Translations under genes and position numbers: made by a program
Assembly (NCBI GenBank): GCA_963726335.1
Contig: CAVSCD010000004.1
Span: 248,001-312,000, forward strand
DNA length: 64,000 nucleotides
Reading direction: 5' to 3'
DNA from: CAVSCD01 sp963726335
GTDB taxonomy: Bacteria; Acidobacteriota; Aminicenantia; Aminicenantales; UBA8522
In this document: piece after piece, positions 25,570-36,500 of the stretch
How positions within the stretch are numbered: position 1 is the stretch's first letter
How the letters are laid out: every line of letters begins with the position of its first letter
Notes under the pieces: generated by a model
Told to the model about the DNA's origin: nothing
Database searches by the model: none
Seen by the model: only the letters and a program-made list of their open reading frames with translations

Positions 25570-27210
25570 TTATTTCTCCGGTTCGACGATCCGCACGGTC
25601 CGGGCCGCCGCGACATCGCGCAGGACGGCCTCGCGGCCCGACGGGAAACGGACGACCACATCATATTTTTTCGCGGCATCGACTCCGAAATGCGCCTGGA
25701 GGGGGTTGCCCGGAAACGTCCCGTTGCCCGCCGTCACCTGGCGGAAGCCGCGGAGCGACTTCGGGTCGCCGGCCTGCCCCGCGTCATAAACCCAGACTCT
25801 GGACATGACGGCCGAGCGGTTGGATTTCGTCCCCTCCAGGTCGACCTTGAGATAGCCCCGGCCGCCGGTAGAGTTCCGGAAGAGCTTCCACAGGCCGGGG
25901 TTCGCCGCGCTCGGCCGCCGCCAATTGCCCATGGCCAGGTCGAGGTCGCCGTCATCGTCCAGGTCGCCCAAGGCCGCGCCGTGGCCATAAAATACGGCGC
26001 CGCCGGTCGTTTTGTGACCGTCTGTGAACCGGCCGTGCCCGTCGTTGAGGAGGACGTTGGTGTCGTCCCAGCTGTTGTTGACCAGGATGTCCAGGTCGCC
26101 GTCGTTGTCGATATCGCCCACGGTCGAGCCCCGGCTGTTCGTCGGCAGCGCCAAACCCGAATCTTTCGAAACGTCCGTGAACGTGCCGTCGCCGTTGTTC
26201 CGGAGGAGCGAGTCGGCCAGCCACTCGGGCTCCGGATGTCCCGGACCCGAGCTATTGGCCAGGAAAAGGTCGAGGTCGCCGTCGTTGTCGAAGTCGGCCC
26301 AGAAGCAGGAGATGTTGTTGCCACGGCTTGCCAGTCCAAGGGCCTTCGTGACGTCGCTGAAAGTGCCGTCCCCGTTGTTGCGGTATAAGATCCGCGTGAC
26401 GGGCTGGTCGGTGTCGTTGATGCTGCCCACGTACAGGTCGGGGTCGCCGTCGTTGTCGTAATCGCCGAAGGCGCAGCAGTAGCCGTTCCCCTGGTCGGCG
26501 ACCCCCGCCTCCTTGGCGATGTCCCGGTAGGTCCCGTCGCCGTTGTTGACGTAGAGCGAGTTGGCGCAGTCCGGGCCCTTCCGGTAAGCGCCCTTAGCCA
26601 CGAATATGTCCAGCAGGCCGTCGTTGTTGACGTCGGCCGTGGTCACGCCGCAGGAAAAATTGTAGTCGATGCCGGCCAGCCCGGACTTGGCGGCCGACTC
26701 GGCGAACCCCTCGTCGAACCCGAGATAGAAAGCGTTGGGCTGGAGGACCAGCCCTCGCGTTAGGCTGAGGGCCTCGACATTATTGGCGCAGAAGATATCC
26801 AGGTAGCCGTTGTTGTCGAAATCGGCCATGGCGATCCCGTGGGTATCGAACGGGTTGTCGACGGCCAGGCTGGGCGCCATGTCCTTGAACTTGAATTGCC
26901 CCTCGTTCTGAAAGAGCTTGTTCTTGCCGTAGACGATGGAGACGTAGATGTCGAGGTCGCCGTCCTTGTCGTAATCGCCCATGGCCACGCACTTGCCGTG
27001 GCCCTGGTGGTCGAACCCGGCAGCCGCCGAGACATCCTCGAAGATGGTGCCGTTCAAGAACTGGTTCCGGGGTCCGGAGTAGCTTGGAGAAGCGGGCGCC
27101 GGCATTCCGGGCGTCTTTTGCGACGGCCCTTCGGGAGGGGTGGACGAACCCGCCAGCAAGACGACAGCAAAGAGACCGAGAGTTGCCAGGACCGGGAGAT
27201 GCTTTTTCAT
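25570..27210 (-). CDS. Secreted VCBS/FG-GAP repeat protein with ASPIC/UnbV C-terminus (CRTAC1-like)
   Basis: 546 aa with signal peptide (MKKHLPVLATLGLFAVVLLAG). At least seven Ca-binding repeats of the type DYDKDGDLDIYV / DFDNNGYLDIFC / DVNNDGLLDIFV / DFDNDGDLDLFL, each followed by a NNGDGTF-D segment, form a predicted beta-propeller. The C-terminal 80 residues (LKVDLEGTKSNRSAV, RQVTAGNGTFPGNPLQAHFGVD) match the ASPIC/UnbV module. Proteins of this type are cell-surface or secreted and their roles are mostly unknown. Begins 14 nt after the last heparinase-like gene, with GGAG 5 nt upstream, so very likely in its operon, perhaps as a carbohydrate- or protein-binding surface component. Confidence 0.88.
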   Translation of the reverse strand: MKKHLPVLATLGLFAVVLLAGSSTPPEGPSQKTPGMPAPASPSYSGPRNQFLNGTIFEDVSAAAGFDHQGHGKCVAMGDYDKDGDLDIYVSIVYGKNKLFQNEGQFKFKDMAPSLAVDNPFDTHGIAMADFDNNGYLDIFCANNVEALSLTRGLVLQPNAFYLGFDEGFAESAAKSGLAGIDYNFSCGVTTADVNNDGLLDIFVAKGAYRKGPDCANSLYVNNGDGTYRDIAKEAGVADQGNGYCCAFGDYDNDGDPDLYVGSINDTDQPVTRILYRNNGDGTFSDVTKALGLASRGNNISCFWADFDNDGDLDLFLANSSGPGHPEPEWLADSLLRNNGDGTFTDVSKDSGLALPTNSRGSTVGDIDNDGDLDILVNNSWDDTNVLLNDGHGRFTDGHKTTGGAVFYGHGAALGDLDDDGDLDLAMGNWRRPSAANPGLWKLFRNSTGGRGYLKVDLEGTKSNRSAVMSRVWVYDAGQAGDPKSLRGFRQVTAGNGTFPGNPLQAHFGVDAAKKYDVVVRFPSGREAVLRDVAAARTVRIVEPEK

Positions 27211-27224
27211 ATTGGCTCCATGAC

Positions 27225-30200
27225 TTAGTGATAAACGACCGTGCCTTCGCCCGCCGGGAGAGCCAGGCGGAATTCGCCGGATTTGGCCTCCCAGACGATA
27301 TCCACGAGCTTCCGGCCGTTGAGCGAGACAGCCGCCGGACGCGCGCCGGAACGGACCGTAAGCGAGATGGAGCGCGCCGCGCTGTACCTGATCTTTCCCG
27401 GCTGATATTCGACCGTCGCCGGTTCCGAGGAACGAAAGACAGTCTCGGTGCCGCTCGACAGCGTGGTGCAGAGGGCCGCCAGAGCCGTCGAGGCGTTCCA
27501 GGCGAGGGCGAGGGCGTCTGTTGTCCAGCGGCCCTGGTCATAAATCTCGCCGGGGCGTGTCGAGAAAACGAACTCGCCGCCGTCGACGCGGCCGTGGACG
27601 AAGCCTTCTCCAGGCGTTACGTCGGCTTTCTCGCCGAGGGCGGTTCCGAGCAGGTTGGCCATGACGAGAGGCCGACCGGCGCTCCGGGCGGTGACCGTGA
27701 GCGCTCCCTCCCGTACCAGGGGCTTTTCTTCTTTCAGTGTGTAGATATAGAGGGGCGTCTCGCGGGCCGCGACCTTGACCTCGGGCGGCCAGAGATGATG
27801 GATCCTGAGGGCGCCTTTTTCTTTTCGGACCACGGAGCTCGACGCCGACGCTGTGATGTCCCCCAGGTTCCCGCCCTGGTAGAGCAGGGAGATATCGGCG
27901 TCCGTCTCTGCCGGCACGACCGTATCGAGCATGAGGAGCGTCCGCGGCTTAAGATAAAGCACGTTGCGCCTCAGCTCCTTGACCTTTCCCCAGTAGAGCT
28001 TGCTGATATCGCCTGAAACGAACGCGGCGGAATCCCCGTCCAGGAACTGGTCGATAAAGGCGTGGTCCTCGAGCCCGGGGATGTGGGCCAGGGGGTCGCC
28101 GACCCGCTGGCTCTGCTCGTTCCCATCGACGAGGATGGTCGAATGGGCGACCGGCTGGATGTAGTGGGATTGGTAGAAAGGATCGTCGTAGTAGGTGCTG
28201 CCGTGGCGTTCGGAAATGAAGATCTGACCGCGGTCGGCCAGCCAGAAGGTGCCCTGGTCGATATGCTGATGGTTGTAGAACGGGCCCGTGCGCAGGACGA
28301 ACAGGAAATCGTCGTTCGTCCAGCCGCTCCTGAAGACGGTCGTCCCGATATCGCGGTAGAGCCGGACCGGGTTCCGGTCGAACGGGTCCCGGCCCGGGAC
28401 TTTTTCGGGCTCGTAGATCGCGTCCATCAGCGTTTCGCCCTTCTTGAGGTGTTTATAGAGCCACGCCAGGAGCGGATCCCGGCGCTTGGCCAGAAGCCAG
28501 GCCCAATTTGTCATCGGGCCGAGGTTCCCGCTCGAATCACCGAAATAAAAGAAATACCTGTCTTCGAGGAGCGAGGCCCAGGGCACATCCTGGTACGTCC
28601 GGTCGAGCGTTCCGGAAAAGTCGACCTCAAAGACGTTCGCCAGAGCCGGCAGCGACTTGGAGAGGGACAGCATGGTGAAATTCCCGTAGCCGTAGCTCTC
28701 TCCGTAGCCGCCGTCCCGGCCCGATGTCTTCTCGATGACTTCGTGAAGCTTGAGCAGGGCGCCCGTAAGGTAAGGCTCGGCCTCCCGGCCGCCGGCGACG
28801 TCGCCGAAGGTTGCGGCCTGGGCCATGACGGAGCCGGAGGTGATGTGGGCGGCCCAGTTCGAGGTGCTGTTCGTGACCAGGTCGTCTTCGACATAGCTCC
28901 GGTGGCAGCCGTCGACGACGTTCCGCCAGAGACCGTCCCGGACGGTCTGTCTCCCGGGTTCATCGAGGAGTTCGAAGACGAGGTCGTAACACAGGGCAGC
29001 GTCCATGCCCAGCTCGGCCACCGGATAGTAGATATGCTGCCCTCGGCTTTCGAACCAGGGATGGACCCAGGGGGAATGGCCGCAGAGCTTGACGAGAAGG
29101 CCGGCGGCATAACGTCCCGCCTCCCGGTCGCCCAACAGGGCGTAAGCCAGCGAGTTGTCGCGAAGGCCATCGCTCCAGGTCCCGATCCGGTCGAACCAGG
29201 GATAGATGGACCGGGGGACGTTGCCGATTAGGGGCTCGTCCTTGGGGAAGACGTCGACGTCGAAAAAGAACTTTTCGAGAGGCAGGGCTTTCCTGGCTTT
29301 TTCAGCGCCCTCGCTGATCTCCTTGGAGACGTCCTTGAAACGAGACTCCAGCAGCCGCTTTTTCAGGGCCTCGAGCCCCGGCTCGTCGAACCAGAGCCGC
29401 GGGTGCCGGCGGCCGATCCCGCCGGGGATGATGAACACCGTGAACTCGGTCGCGGCGATCTTCTCGCGTCCCTCGAGAGCCGTCAGCTCTCCGAAGTAGA
29501 GGCCGGCCGGCCAGTCGAGGCGGACCGGCGCCAGGCGCCATTCCGCGCCCGTCCTTTTCAGCCGCGCGTTGAGCACGGGTTTTTCCCTATGGCTGAAGGA
29601 GGAAACCCGGACGCTCACGGTATCGGCCGTGACCGGCCATTCCCCGCGCAGACTGAGCGCGTCGCCGCGCTCGAAGAGCTTCCTGGGAATATAAGGCCTA
29701 AATTCGGCGAGCTTGTGCACGGCCGGCTCGGAGAACCGGAAATCGGGAGTCCGGGCGCCCCGGAAAACGATATCGTCGAGCCCAAGGTAGATCGGCATGC
29801 CCGGGTCGGCTTCGGGGAACTTGGCCAGGAACGCCAGGCCGGTAACGCGGAGGGCTCGTCCCTTCAGCCCGGGGTTTTGCGCCGTCAGGTCTTCCGCGGA
29901 AACGCTCAGCGTCTCCCAGCGGTTCGTCGCCGGGTTGCGGACGGTGAAATCGACCGGACCATCGGGACTCGCGACCCGGAGCTTGAAGAATTCCGGTTTC
30001 AACTCCGTTTTCAGGTAATACCGCAGTCCGATGACCGAGCCCGGGACGAGAACCGCCGCCAGCGCCTTTTGAGCCCCGGCATAGTTTTCGACCCTCGTGT
30101 ATGGGGTGACGCGCTGGACGATCGAAATGTTGGGGTCGCCGGGCACCAGGCGTCCGACGTGAAAATTGGGGTCGAACGCGGTGTCCTGCCAAAGAGGGTA

Positions 30201-30368
30201 GGAGGCCCAGGCGTTGAGCTCATTCGTTTCGAAATCTTCACTGTAGCTGAAAGGTTCCAGGTTCTTGCCGGGCGGCTCGGCCCCGGACAGGACCGTGGCG
30301 GCAAGCCACACGGACAAGACAAAGAATATGGGTTTTGGGGATCGCAGCCTGCGCCTCAACTGATTCAT
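27225..30368 (-). CDS. Exported heparinase II/III-like protein 1
   Basis: 1,047 aa from the ATG at 30368, 7 nt after GGGAGG. Signal peptide; N-terminal beta-sandwich (EDFETNELNAWASYP), an Ig-like segment, an alpha/alpha toroid starting with HPRLWFDEPGLEALKKRL (DUF4962-like) and a C-terminal heparinase II/III beta domain. Putative active-site elements: NSTSNWAAHITSG, GYGESYGYGNF (Tyr) and N699-H-Q-H702 (YNHQHIDQGTFWLADRG). These lyases cut uronate-containing polysaccharides by beta-elimination; the substrate is unknown. Most similar in the window to protein 4 (36673-39924). The upstream gap carries the GATGTATGATAT motif. Confidence 0.85.
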   Translation of the reverse strand: MNQLRRRLRSPKPIFFVLSVWLAATVLSGAEPPGKNLEPFSYSEDFETNELNAWASYPLWQDTAFDPNFHVGRLVPGDPNISIVQRVTPYTRVENYAGAQKALAAVLVPGSVIGLRYYLKTELKPEFFKLRVASPDGPVDFTVRNPATNRWETLSVSAEDLTAQNPGLKGRALRVTGLAFLAKFPEADPGMPIYLGLDDIVFRGARTPDFRFSEPAVHKLAEFRPYIPRKLFERGDALSLRGEWPVTADTVSVRVSSFSHREKPVLNARLKRTGAEWRLAPVRLDWPAGLYFGELTALEGREKIAATEFTVFIIPGGIGRRHPRLWFDEPGLEALKKRLLESRFKDVSKEISEGAEKARKALPLEKFFFDVDVFPKDEPLIGNVPRSIYPWFDRIGTWSDGLRDNSLAYALLGDREAGRYAAGLLVKLCGHSPWVHPWFESRGQHIYYPVAELGMDAALCYDLVFELLDEPGRQTVRDGLWRNVVDGCHRSYVEDDLVTNSTSNWAAHITSGSVMAQAATFGDVAGGREAEPYLTGALLKLHEVIEKTSGRDGGYGESYGYGNFTMLSLSKSLPALANVFEVDFSGTLDRTYQDVPWASLLEDRYFFYFGDSSGNLGPMTNWAWLLAKRRDPLLAWLYKHLKKGETLMDAIYEPEKVPGRDPFDRNPVRLYRDIGTTVFRSGWTNDDFLFVLRTGPFYNHQHIDQGTFWLADRGQIFISERHGSTYYDDPFYQSHYIQPVAHSTILVDGNEQSQRVGDPLAHIPGLEDHAFIDQFLDGDSAAFVSGDISKLYWGKVKELRRNVLYLKPRTLLMLDTVVPAETDADISLLYQGGNLGDITASASSSVVRKEKGALRIHHLWPPEVKVAARETPLYIYTLKEEKPLVREGALTVTARSAGRPLVMANLLGTALGEKADVTPGEGFVHGRVDGGEFVFSTRPGEIYDQGRWTTDALALAWNASTALAALCTTLSSGTETVFRSSEPATVEYQPGKIRYSAARSISLTVRSGARPAAVSLNGRKLVDIVWEAKSGEFRLALPAGEGTVVYH

Positions 30369-30408
30369 GGAACAGCCTCCCGTTTCGGCATCCTTAAGAG
30401 ATTCTTTC

Positions 30409-30420
30409 ATATCATACATC
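30409..30420 (-). promoter_or_regulatory. GATGTATGATAT motif before heparinase-like gene 1
   Basis: This 12-mer on the minus strand sits between the stop of heparinase-like gene 2 and the start of gene 1. The identical 12-mer occurs on the plus strand at 53831-53842 over the -10 box of the KDG kinase promoter. It is a candidate operator linking polymer cleavage and KDG metabolism. No adjacent -35 box was found. Confidence 0.35.
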
Positions 30421-33400
30421 TCAAAGCGTGATCTTGATCGTTCCCTCGCCGGCGGGCAGGTCGATCCCGACCATCCCGTTCCGGTACTCCCAGTTGATCC
30501 CTGTCTTCGGGCCGATGACGACGGACCTTGGACTTCGGGAGGCCGGGATCTCGAGTCGCGCTCCGTCGGGCGCGGCATACGAGATCTTCAGGCCCTTGCC
30601 CCCGCCGCTGACGGTAAAGCTCCCGCGGCGGTCCGATTTCAGAAGGGCGCGGCCGTTCTCTTCGACCCGGGTGGCGCGCGCGGCCAGGAATCCGTCCGAT
30701 GTTTTATGGAAAACGAGGGCGTCGGTCATGACCCCGTCGGCTTCGTAGCTCCGGCCTTCGGCCGTGCCCAGGAAATAGCGGGAGCCCGCGATCGTGACCT
30801 CCTCGTGGCCGGACTTGGCGGCCGCGTCCAGCCCGGAGACGATCTCCGCGTCGGTGCTCAAGAGATTGATGAACCCGGCCGCGCCGTTTTGCACCGGAGC
30901 GGCAAGCTCGAGGAATCCCCGGGCCTTCATCGTAATCGAGTTCTCGGCCTTGAATTCGTTGATGCTCAGGGGCCGTTTCTCGACGCGCCGGTCGACGCCC
31001 GGCGGCAGAAGCGTCTTTATCCAGAGCTTTTTTGAGCCGCGAACGATGGCGGCGGCGCCGTCTTCGATGACAATATCCTCCTTCCGCGGCGCATGGAACC
31101 GGGCGGTCAGCGTTTCGACGCCGTCGGCCCCTTCGCCCCGGTCGATGATGAGCAGGGTGCGCGGCCGGAGATAGATCAGGCTCCGCCTCAGGGACTGCCA
31201 TTTCCCCTTATAGACCGGCGTCAGATCGGCAGAAAGGAACGCGCCGCCGTCAAACTCCAGGAAGTCCGTTGTCCGGGCATGGTCCCGCCAGCCGCTGACA
31301 TCGTGCCGGAAATCCCCGGCCCGCTGGGATTCCACCTGGCCGTCGGTCAGCAGGCAGTCATGGCCGCCCGCCTGGATATAGAGCCGAGGGTACCACGGGT
31401 CCTCGTAGTAGTTCGAGTTCCCGCACTCTTCGATGAACAGCTCGCCGCGGTCGGCCAGGAAAAACGATCCCTGGTCAAAATGCTGATGGTTGAAGAACGG
31501 CCCGCACTTGAAGATCAGGGCGAAGTCGTCATGTTCGAACCCCGACCGCAGGATCGTCGAGCCCACGCCGCGCAGCCTTTTGCTCAGTGGGAGCGAGCGC
31601 GGCGGCTCCGAAGCGCCGGGAGGCGGGGTGAACAGCAGGTCCAGATAGTTATCCCCGGGCCGCTGCTCGTAAAGCCAGCGCAAGCGCGGGTCGCCGTCGC
31701 GGGCCAGGACATAGGCGTAATTGCTCATCGAGGAGGGGATGAGGTCGTCGTGGGCATCGCCGAACTCGAAGATCCTCCCGGTCTGGTTATCTTGCTGGTA
31801 AAGAAGGTACTGGAACGAGTTCATGACGTCGGCCGGCGGCGGCATGCCGAAGCTGTTCTCGAGCGCGGGCAGGGAATGCGAGAGCGACTGCATCGCGAAA
31901 TTGTGATAGTAATAGCCCTCGCCGTAGTAGCCGTCCGGGTCGAAGCTGGCGGCGACGAAAGCCGCGAGCTTCACCATCATGCCCGTTAGGTAGGGCTCGA
32001 GCTGTGCGGAGGGGTATTCGCGCCCGATAGCCAGCGCGCAGAGGATGCCGCCGCCCGTGACGTGGCTGATCCAGTTCGAGGTGTTCGAGGAAACGCGGTT
32101 GTCCCGGACGTATTCCTTGAAGACCTCGGTGACCCCCTTGGTGTAGAGCGCCTCGGCCACGGAGCGGCGCTCTGCCGGGGTCAGGAGGTCATAGACGAAG
32201 TCGTAGCCGACGGCGAAATCGATGAGCGCCAGGCCCGCCGGCCAATAGGTGAACTGGCCCTGGTTCAGGATGTGGGGATGAACGAAGCTCGGCCAGGCCG
32301 CGATCCGGAGGAGGGCCTGCTTGGCGGCTTCGCCCGCCGCCTTGTCCCCGGAAACGGCGTAGACGATGCTGTTCTCGCGGATGAACCGGGACGGCGTATG
32401 GAGGGCCCGGACATAGCCTTCGTAAGTGGGCAGCCAATGGGTCTCGTCATAGGCATCGAGGTTGTAGTTGAAGAGTGCGGGGTCGAACTTGTCGCGGAAG
32501 GCGGCAGCGCCCTGCCGGACCTTCTCCCAGACGTCACGGGTGTGCCCGGATTTCGCGGCTTCCCGGATGCGGATGAGGTCGGCGGCGGTGGCGAGGAGAT
32601 AGGGATGGCCGGGCGCGCTCTGCGCCTCCTCGATAAGGAAGTAAACCCTGGACTCGAGAGTCCGGCCGGCGGCCGTTTGGCCCGCGATCGCGGCTTCCCA
32701 GAAACCGGGGGCGAGGTCTTTCCCCGCGACGGCACATTCCCAGTTCGCGCCCCGGACCCTGAGGGCCTTTTTGACGGCCGGCGTCCGCAAGGCCCAGGTC
32801 CGGTTCAGGGAGATGCCGGCGCTCTTGACGGGAACCGGGAAACTCCCGGCGAACCGGACTTCCTGTCCCTTGTCGAAATGATCGCCGGCCACGAAAACGC
32901 CGAGCTCGCCGAGTGCGTGAACGGCCGGGCTCCGGACCACGATCTCCTTCTCCCGGAAGCCGGTGATCGTCAGGTCGTCGACAGCCAGACGGAGCATCGT
33001 CTCCGGCTCGGCTTTGGGACAGACCGCCAGGATGGCGACGGCTTCAAGCGGACGGACGGCCGCGCCCTTGAGATACTCCGCCAGCGACACCGAGGCCTCG
33101 TTCCATGTTTGGGCGGCGGGAACGGGGATCGCCATCTCCGCGGCGGACCCGTCGGCGAATCCCAGCTTGATCAGGATCTCCTTCGCGCCCGCGAAGCTCT
33201 TGACGTAATACCGGAAGGAGACCCGGCTGGTCCCGTCAAGCTCAAGCCGGATCTTCTTCCGGACCCCGAAGAGGTGGGCGTCCGGCGTGTGGGGGATGAT
33301 CTCCCGGACCAGGCAGAGGCCGGAGCGTCCCTCGACCGCCTTGACCCAGATCGACGGGTCGTAGGCGGTATCCTGCGCCGGCGGGTAGGAAGACCAGGCT

Positions 33401-33540
33401 CCCACCGAACCGGACTCGAAATCCGCCGTCCAGGTCACCGGCTCGAGCGCTTCCTCAGCGCTATGCTGCGGCGCGGCCGTGGCGGGACCGAGGATAGAGA
33501 CAAACACGATGGCTGAAATGAGCGATGCCGTTGATCTCAA
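30421..33540 (-). CDS. Exported heparinase II/III-like protein 2
   Basis: 1,039 aa. The TTG start at 33540 is supported by GGAGG 5 nt upstream and by the signal peptide that follows (MRSTASLISAIVFVSILGPATA). Same domain order as protein 1: beta-sandwich (DFESGSVGAWSSYPPAQDTAYDP), Ig-like segment, toroid (HPYLLATAADLIRIREA) and lyase beta domain. Active-site candidates are NTSNWISHVTGGG, GYYGEGYYYHNF and N684-H-Q-H687 (FNHQHFDQGSFFLADRG). Much closer to protein 3 than to 1 or 4. It begins 29 nt after gene 3, so co-transcribed. Predicted eliminase for a uronate-rich polymer; substrate unknown. Confidence 0.85.
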   Translation of the reverse strand: MRSTASLISAIVFVSILGPATAAPQHSAEEALEPVTWTADFESGSVGAWSSYPPAQDTAYDPSIWVKAVEGRSGLCLVREIIPHTPDAHLFGVRKKIRLELDGTSRVSFRYYVKSFAGAKEILIKLGFADGSAAEMAIPVPAAQTWNEASVSLAEYLKGAAVRPLEAVAILAVCPKAEPETMLRLAVDDLTITGFREKEIVVRSPAVHALGELGVFVAGDHFDKGQEVRFAGSFPVPVKSAGISLNRTWALRTPAVKKALRVRGANWECAVAGKDLAPGFWEAAIAGQTAAGRTLESRVYFLIEEAQSAPGHPYLLATAADLIRIREAAKSGHTRDVWEKVRQGAAAFRDKFDPALFNYNLDAYDETHWLPTYEGYVRALHTPSRFIRENSIVYAVSGDKAAGEAAKQALLRIAAWPSFVHPHILNQGQFTYWPAGLALIDFAVGYDFVYDLLTPAERRSVAEALYTKGVTEVFKEYVRDNRVSSNTSNWISHVTGGGILCALAIGREYPSAQLEPYLTGMMVKLAAFVAASFDPDGYYGEGYYYHNFAMQSLSHSLPALENSFGMPPPADVMNSFQYLLYQQDNQTGRIFEFGDAHDDLIPSSMSNYAYVLARDGDPRLRWLYEQRPGDNYLDLLFTPPPGASEPPRSLPLSKRLRGVGSTILRSGFEHDDFALIFKCGPFFNHQHFDQGSFFLADRGELFIEECGNSNYYEDPWYPRLYIQAGGHDCLLTDGQVESQRAGDFRHDVSGWRDHARTTDFLEFDGGAFLSADLTPVYKGKWQSLRRSLIYLRPRTLLIIDRGEGADGVETLTARFHAPRKEDIVIEDGAAAIVRGSKKLWIKTLLPPGVDRRVEKRPLSINEFKAENSITMKARGFLELAAPVQNGAAGFINLLSTDAEIVSGLDAAAKSGHEEVTIAGSRYFLGTAEGRSYEADGVMTDALVFHKTSDGFLAARATRVEENGRALLKSDRRGSFTVSGGGKGLKISYAAPDGARLEIPASRSPRSVVIGPKTGINWEYRNGMVGIDLPAGEGTIKITL

Positions 33541-33569
33541 TTACGCCTCCAACTCCGTCGCTCCGGCCG

Positions 33570-36500
33570 TCAATAGAACAAGCCGGTATTCGAGAATTCC
33601 TTAGGGACCTTGAGCGTGAGCAGACCCTTCGACCAGGTCCAACCTTCGACCCGCCGGCCGCCCCTCTCGACCCGCGCCGGTTTCGACGGGCAAGCGACCT
33701 CGACGGTGGATCCGGCCGCCGACCAAATACGCACCGAGGCCGGTTTATCCGCGGCGTCGACCGCCAGGCTGACCGGCGTGTCGGCCCGGAAGACGAGGCT
33801 CGCACCTTTTCTGATCTCCGAAGCCCTGAGGGCCCGTAAGGATCCGTTGGCCTCGCTGAACAGGTCGGCATCGACGAGCCATCCCGCCGCTTCGAACGGT
33901 CCGCCCTTGACGCGCCGGACAAAATACCGGCGTCCGTCGAGGCCGAGGTCGAGATAGGCGCCGCGGTCGGCCAGCGAAGCCCCTCCGGCCAGGCGGCCGT
34001 CCGTGCTCATCAGGTGAACAACCTGGAACGCCCCGTCTTTGAGCGCCGTCGACACCTCGAGAAAGCCGCGGGCCTTCATGGTCAGGGCGTTTTCCGACTT
34101 GAATTCGTCCAGGCTCAGGGGCCGTTTCCGGACCGCCGATCCGGCTTCGCCCGGATAAAGGGTCTTGAGGGTCAGCTCGCCGCCGCCCCGGCGGATGCGT
34201 GCCGTTTGTCCCTCGGTCCGGATGTCGTCTTTGAGCGGCGCGTGGAAACGGAGGTCGACGCGGCTCGCCTCCCGGGCCCCCGACCCGGAATCGATGAGAA
34301 CGACCGTGCGGGGTTTGAGGTATAAGACCGCCCGGCGCAGCGACTCGAACTTCCCTTTGTAGATCGGCGCCAGCTCCGCCGAAAGGAACGCACCGTCTTC
34401 GAAGTCGAGAAAATCCGTTATCCTGGCGTGGTCCTGCCAGGCCGGAACGTCGTACAGAAGGTCGCCCGGCCGCTGGCTCTCGACGTTCCCGTCGACGAGG
34501 ATGCAGTTGTGCCCGCCCGGCTGGATGAAGAATCCCTGGTACCAGGGGTCATTGTAGTAATCCGTCCGGCCGCCCTCGACCAGGAAATCCTCGCCGCGGT
34601 CAGAAAGGTAGAACGCGCCCTGGTCGAAATGCTGATGGTTGTAAAACGGGCCGGACCGGAAGATGAAGCAGAAATCGCCGGCCTCGAACCCGGACCGGAA
34701 GACCGCGGTCCCGACATCGCGGAAAAGACGGACAGGCGGGAGGCGGCTCCCCGGGGGTTCGGGACGGACGGTGTCGTCGCCGAAGACGAGGTCCGCTTCT
34801 CCCGAACCCGGAGCCTGGCTGTACAGCCACTTGAGCAAGGGGTCTTTGGCCTCCTGGAGGATGTAGGCGAAATTGCTCATCGGGATGAGTTTCGCGCCGG
34901 TGTCGCCGAAATCGGAGACACGCTGCGTCCCCGGGTTGAGTTGATAGGGGAGGTAGAGGTGGGACCGGAGCACCTTTTCGGGGAACTCGATCCCGAAGTG
35001 CGATTTCAGGACGGGCATGATCTCGGACATCGTCTGCATCGTGAAATTATGGTAGCCGTAGCCTTCACCGTAATTCCCGTCCCTGTCGAATGTGCACCGC
35101 GCCAGCTCGGCCGTCTTGAGGATCATGCCCGTGAGGTAAGGCTCGATCTCCGCCTCGTCGAGTTCGTCCTTCACCGCGACGGCGCCGAGGATCCCGCCAC
35201 CGGCGACATGGCTGATCCAGTTCGAGGTGTTGGAGGAGACCCTGTTGTCGCGGACGTATTCCTTGAAGATGCCGGTGATCCCTTTTTCCAGGAGCGCGGC
35301 GGCGACGGCCTCCCTTTCAGCGGGAGTGAGCAGGTCGGCGATGAGATCATAGGCGACCGCCAGGTCGAGGACCACCAGGCCGACGGGCCAGTAGGTGAAC
35401 TGGCCCTGGTTCAGGATGTGGCGATGAACGAAGGTCGGCCAGGTGATCATTTTAAGAAGGGCCTGTTTGGCGGCCTGCCCGGCTTCCTTGTCCCCGGCCA
35501 GGGCGTAGACGAAGCCGTTGGCCCGGGCGAACCCGGAGAGCCCGCGGATGGTGTTCGCATAGCCGTGATAGGTCGGAAGCCAGAAGACCTCGTCGTAGGC
35601 ATCGAGGTTGAATTCGAAGTCGGCGGGATTCAATCGCTTTCGGAAGTCCCTGGCTGTTTCCTGAAGCCGATTCCAGATCTCGCGGCCCCGGCCTTCCCGG
35701 ATGAATTCGAGGGCCCGCGCCTTTTCGGTTCCCGTTAAGAAGAGATAAGGATGAGCGGCCGGCGAGGCCTTCGACCGGACGAGAAAATAGAGGGTCGTCG
35801 GGCGTCCTTCCCCTCCGGCCGTGCCCGGAGAGAATTCCGCGCGCCAGAGCCCGGGCCGGACCCTATCGCCGGGAACGCGGGCGCGGAAATTGCGACCGTC
35901 GGTCCGCAGAGCGACGGCGAAGGGCTCCCGTTCCGGGAGGACACCGGCCAAGCTCACGGAACCCCGGGCGGGTTCGGCGCTGAAGGCGCCCCGCATCTCC
36001 AGAGACTGTCCTTCGTTAAAGTGCTGGACGGCGATGTACGCGGACCATTCCTCGAGCCAGTGGGCGCCGGGGGCGGTGATCCCGGCGGCTACGGAGCGCC
36101 AGCCGCTCACCCGGACATCGTCGACGGCGAACCAGAGGTCGGCTTCCGGGTCGGCCTTGACGCAGGAGGCCATGAAGGCCACGGCCTCGAGACTGACCCG
36201 CCCGGCCGCCGCGGCGGAGTCCAGGGGCGATATTTCGGCGTCCTGCCAGGCCCCGTTCCGGCCTGCCGGGACACGGATTTCCCGGGAGACGCCGTTTCCC
36301 AGGGCCAGCTTGACGATGATCGCTTCGGTCCTGCCGAAGTTCCTGACAAAGAACCGGAAGGCGATGCGGCTGTCCCTGTCGACGAGCAGGTCGAGCTTCT
36401 TCCTGACCCCGAAAAGATAGTCTATCGGAGTGTTGGGTCGGATCTCGCGGACGAGGGCCAGTCCCGGGTTTTCCGGGAGCTTCTTGACCCAGATAGTCGG

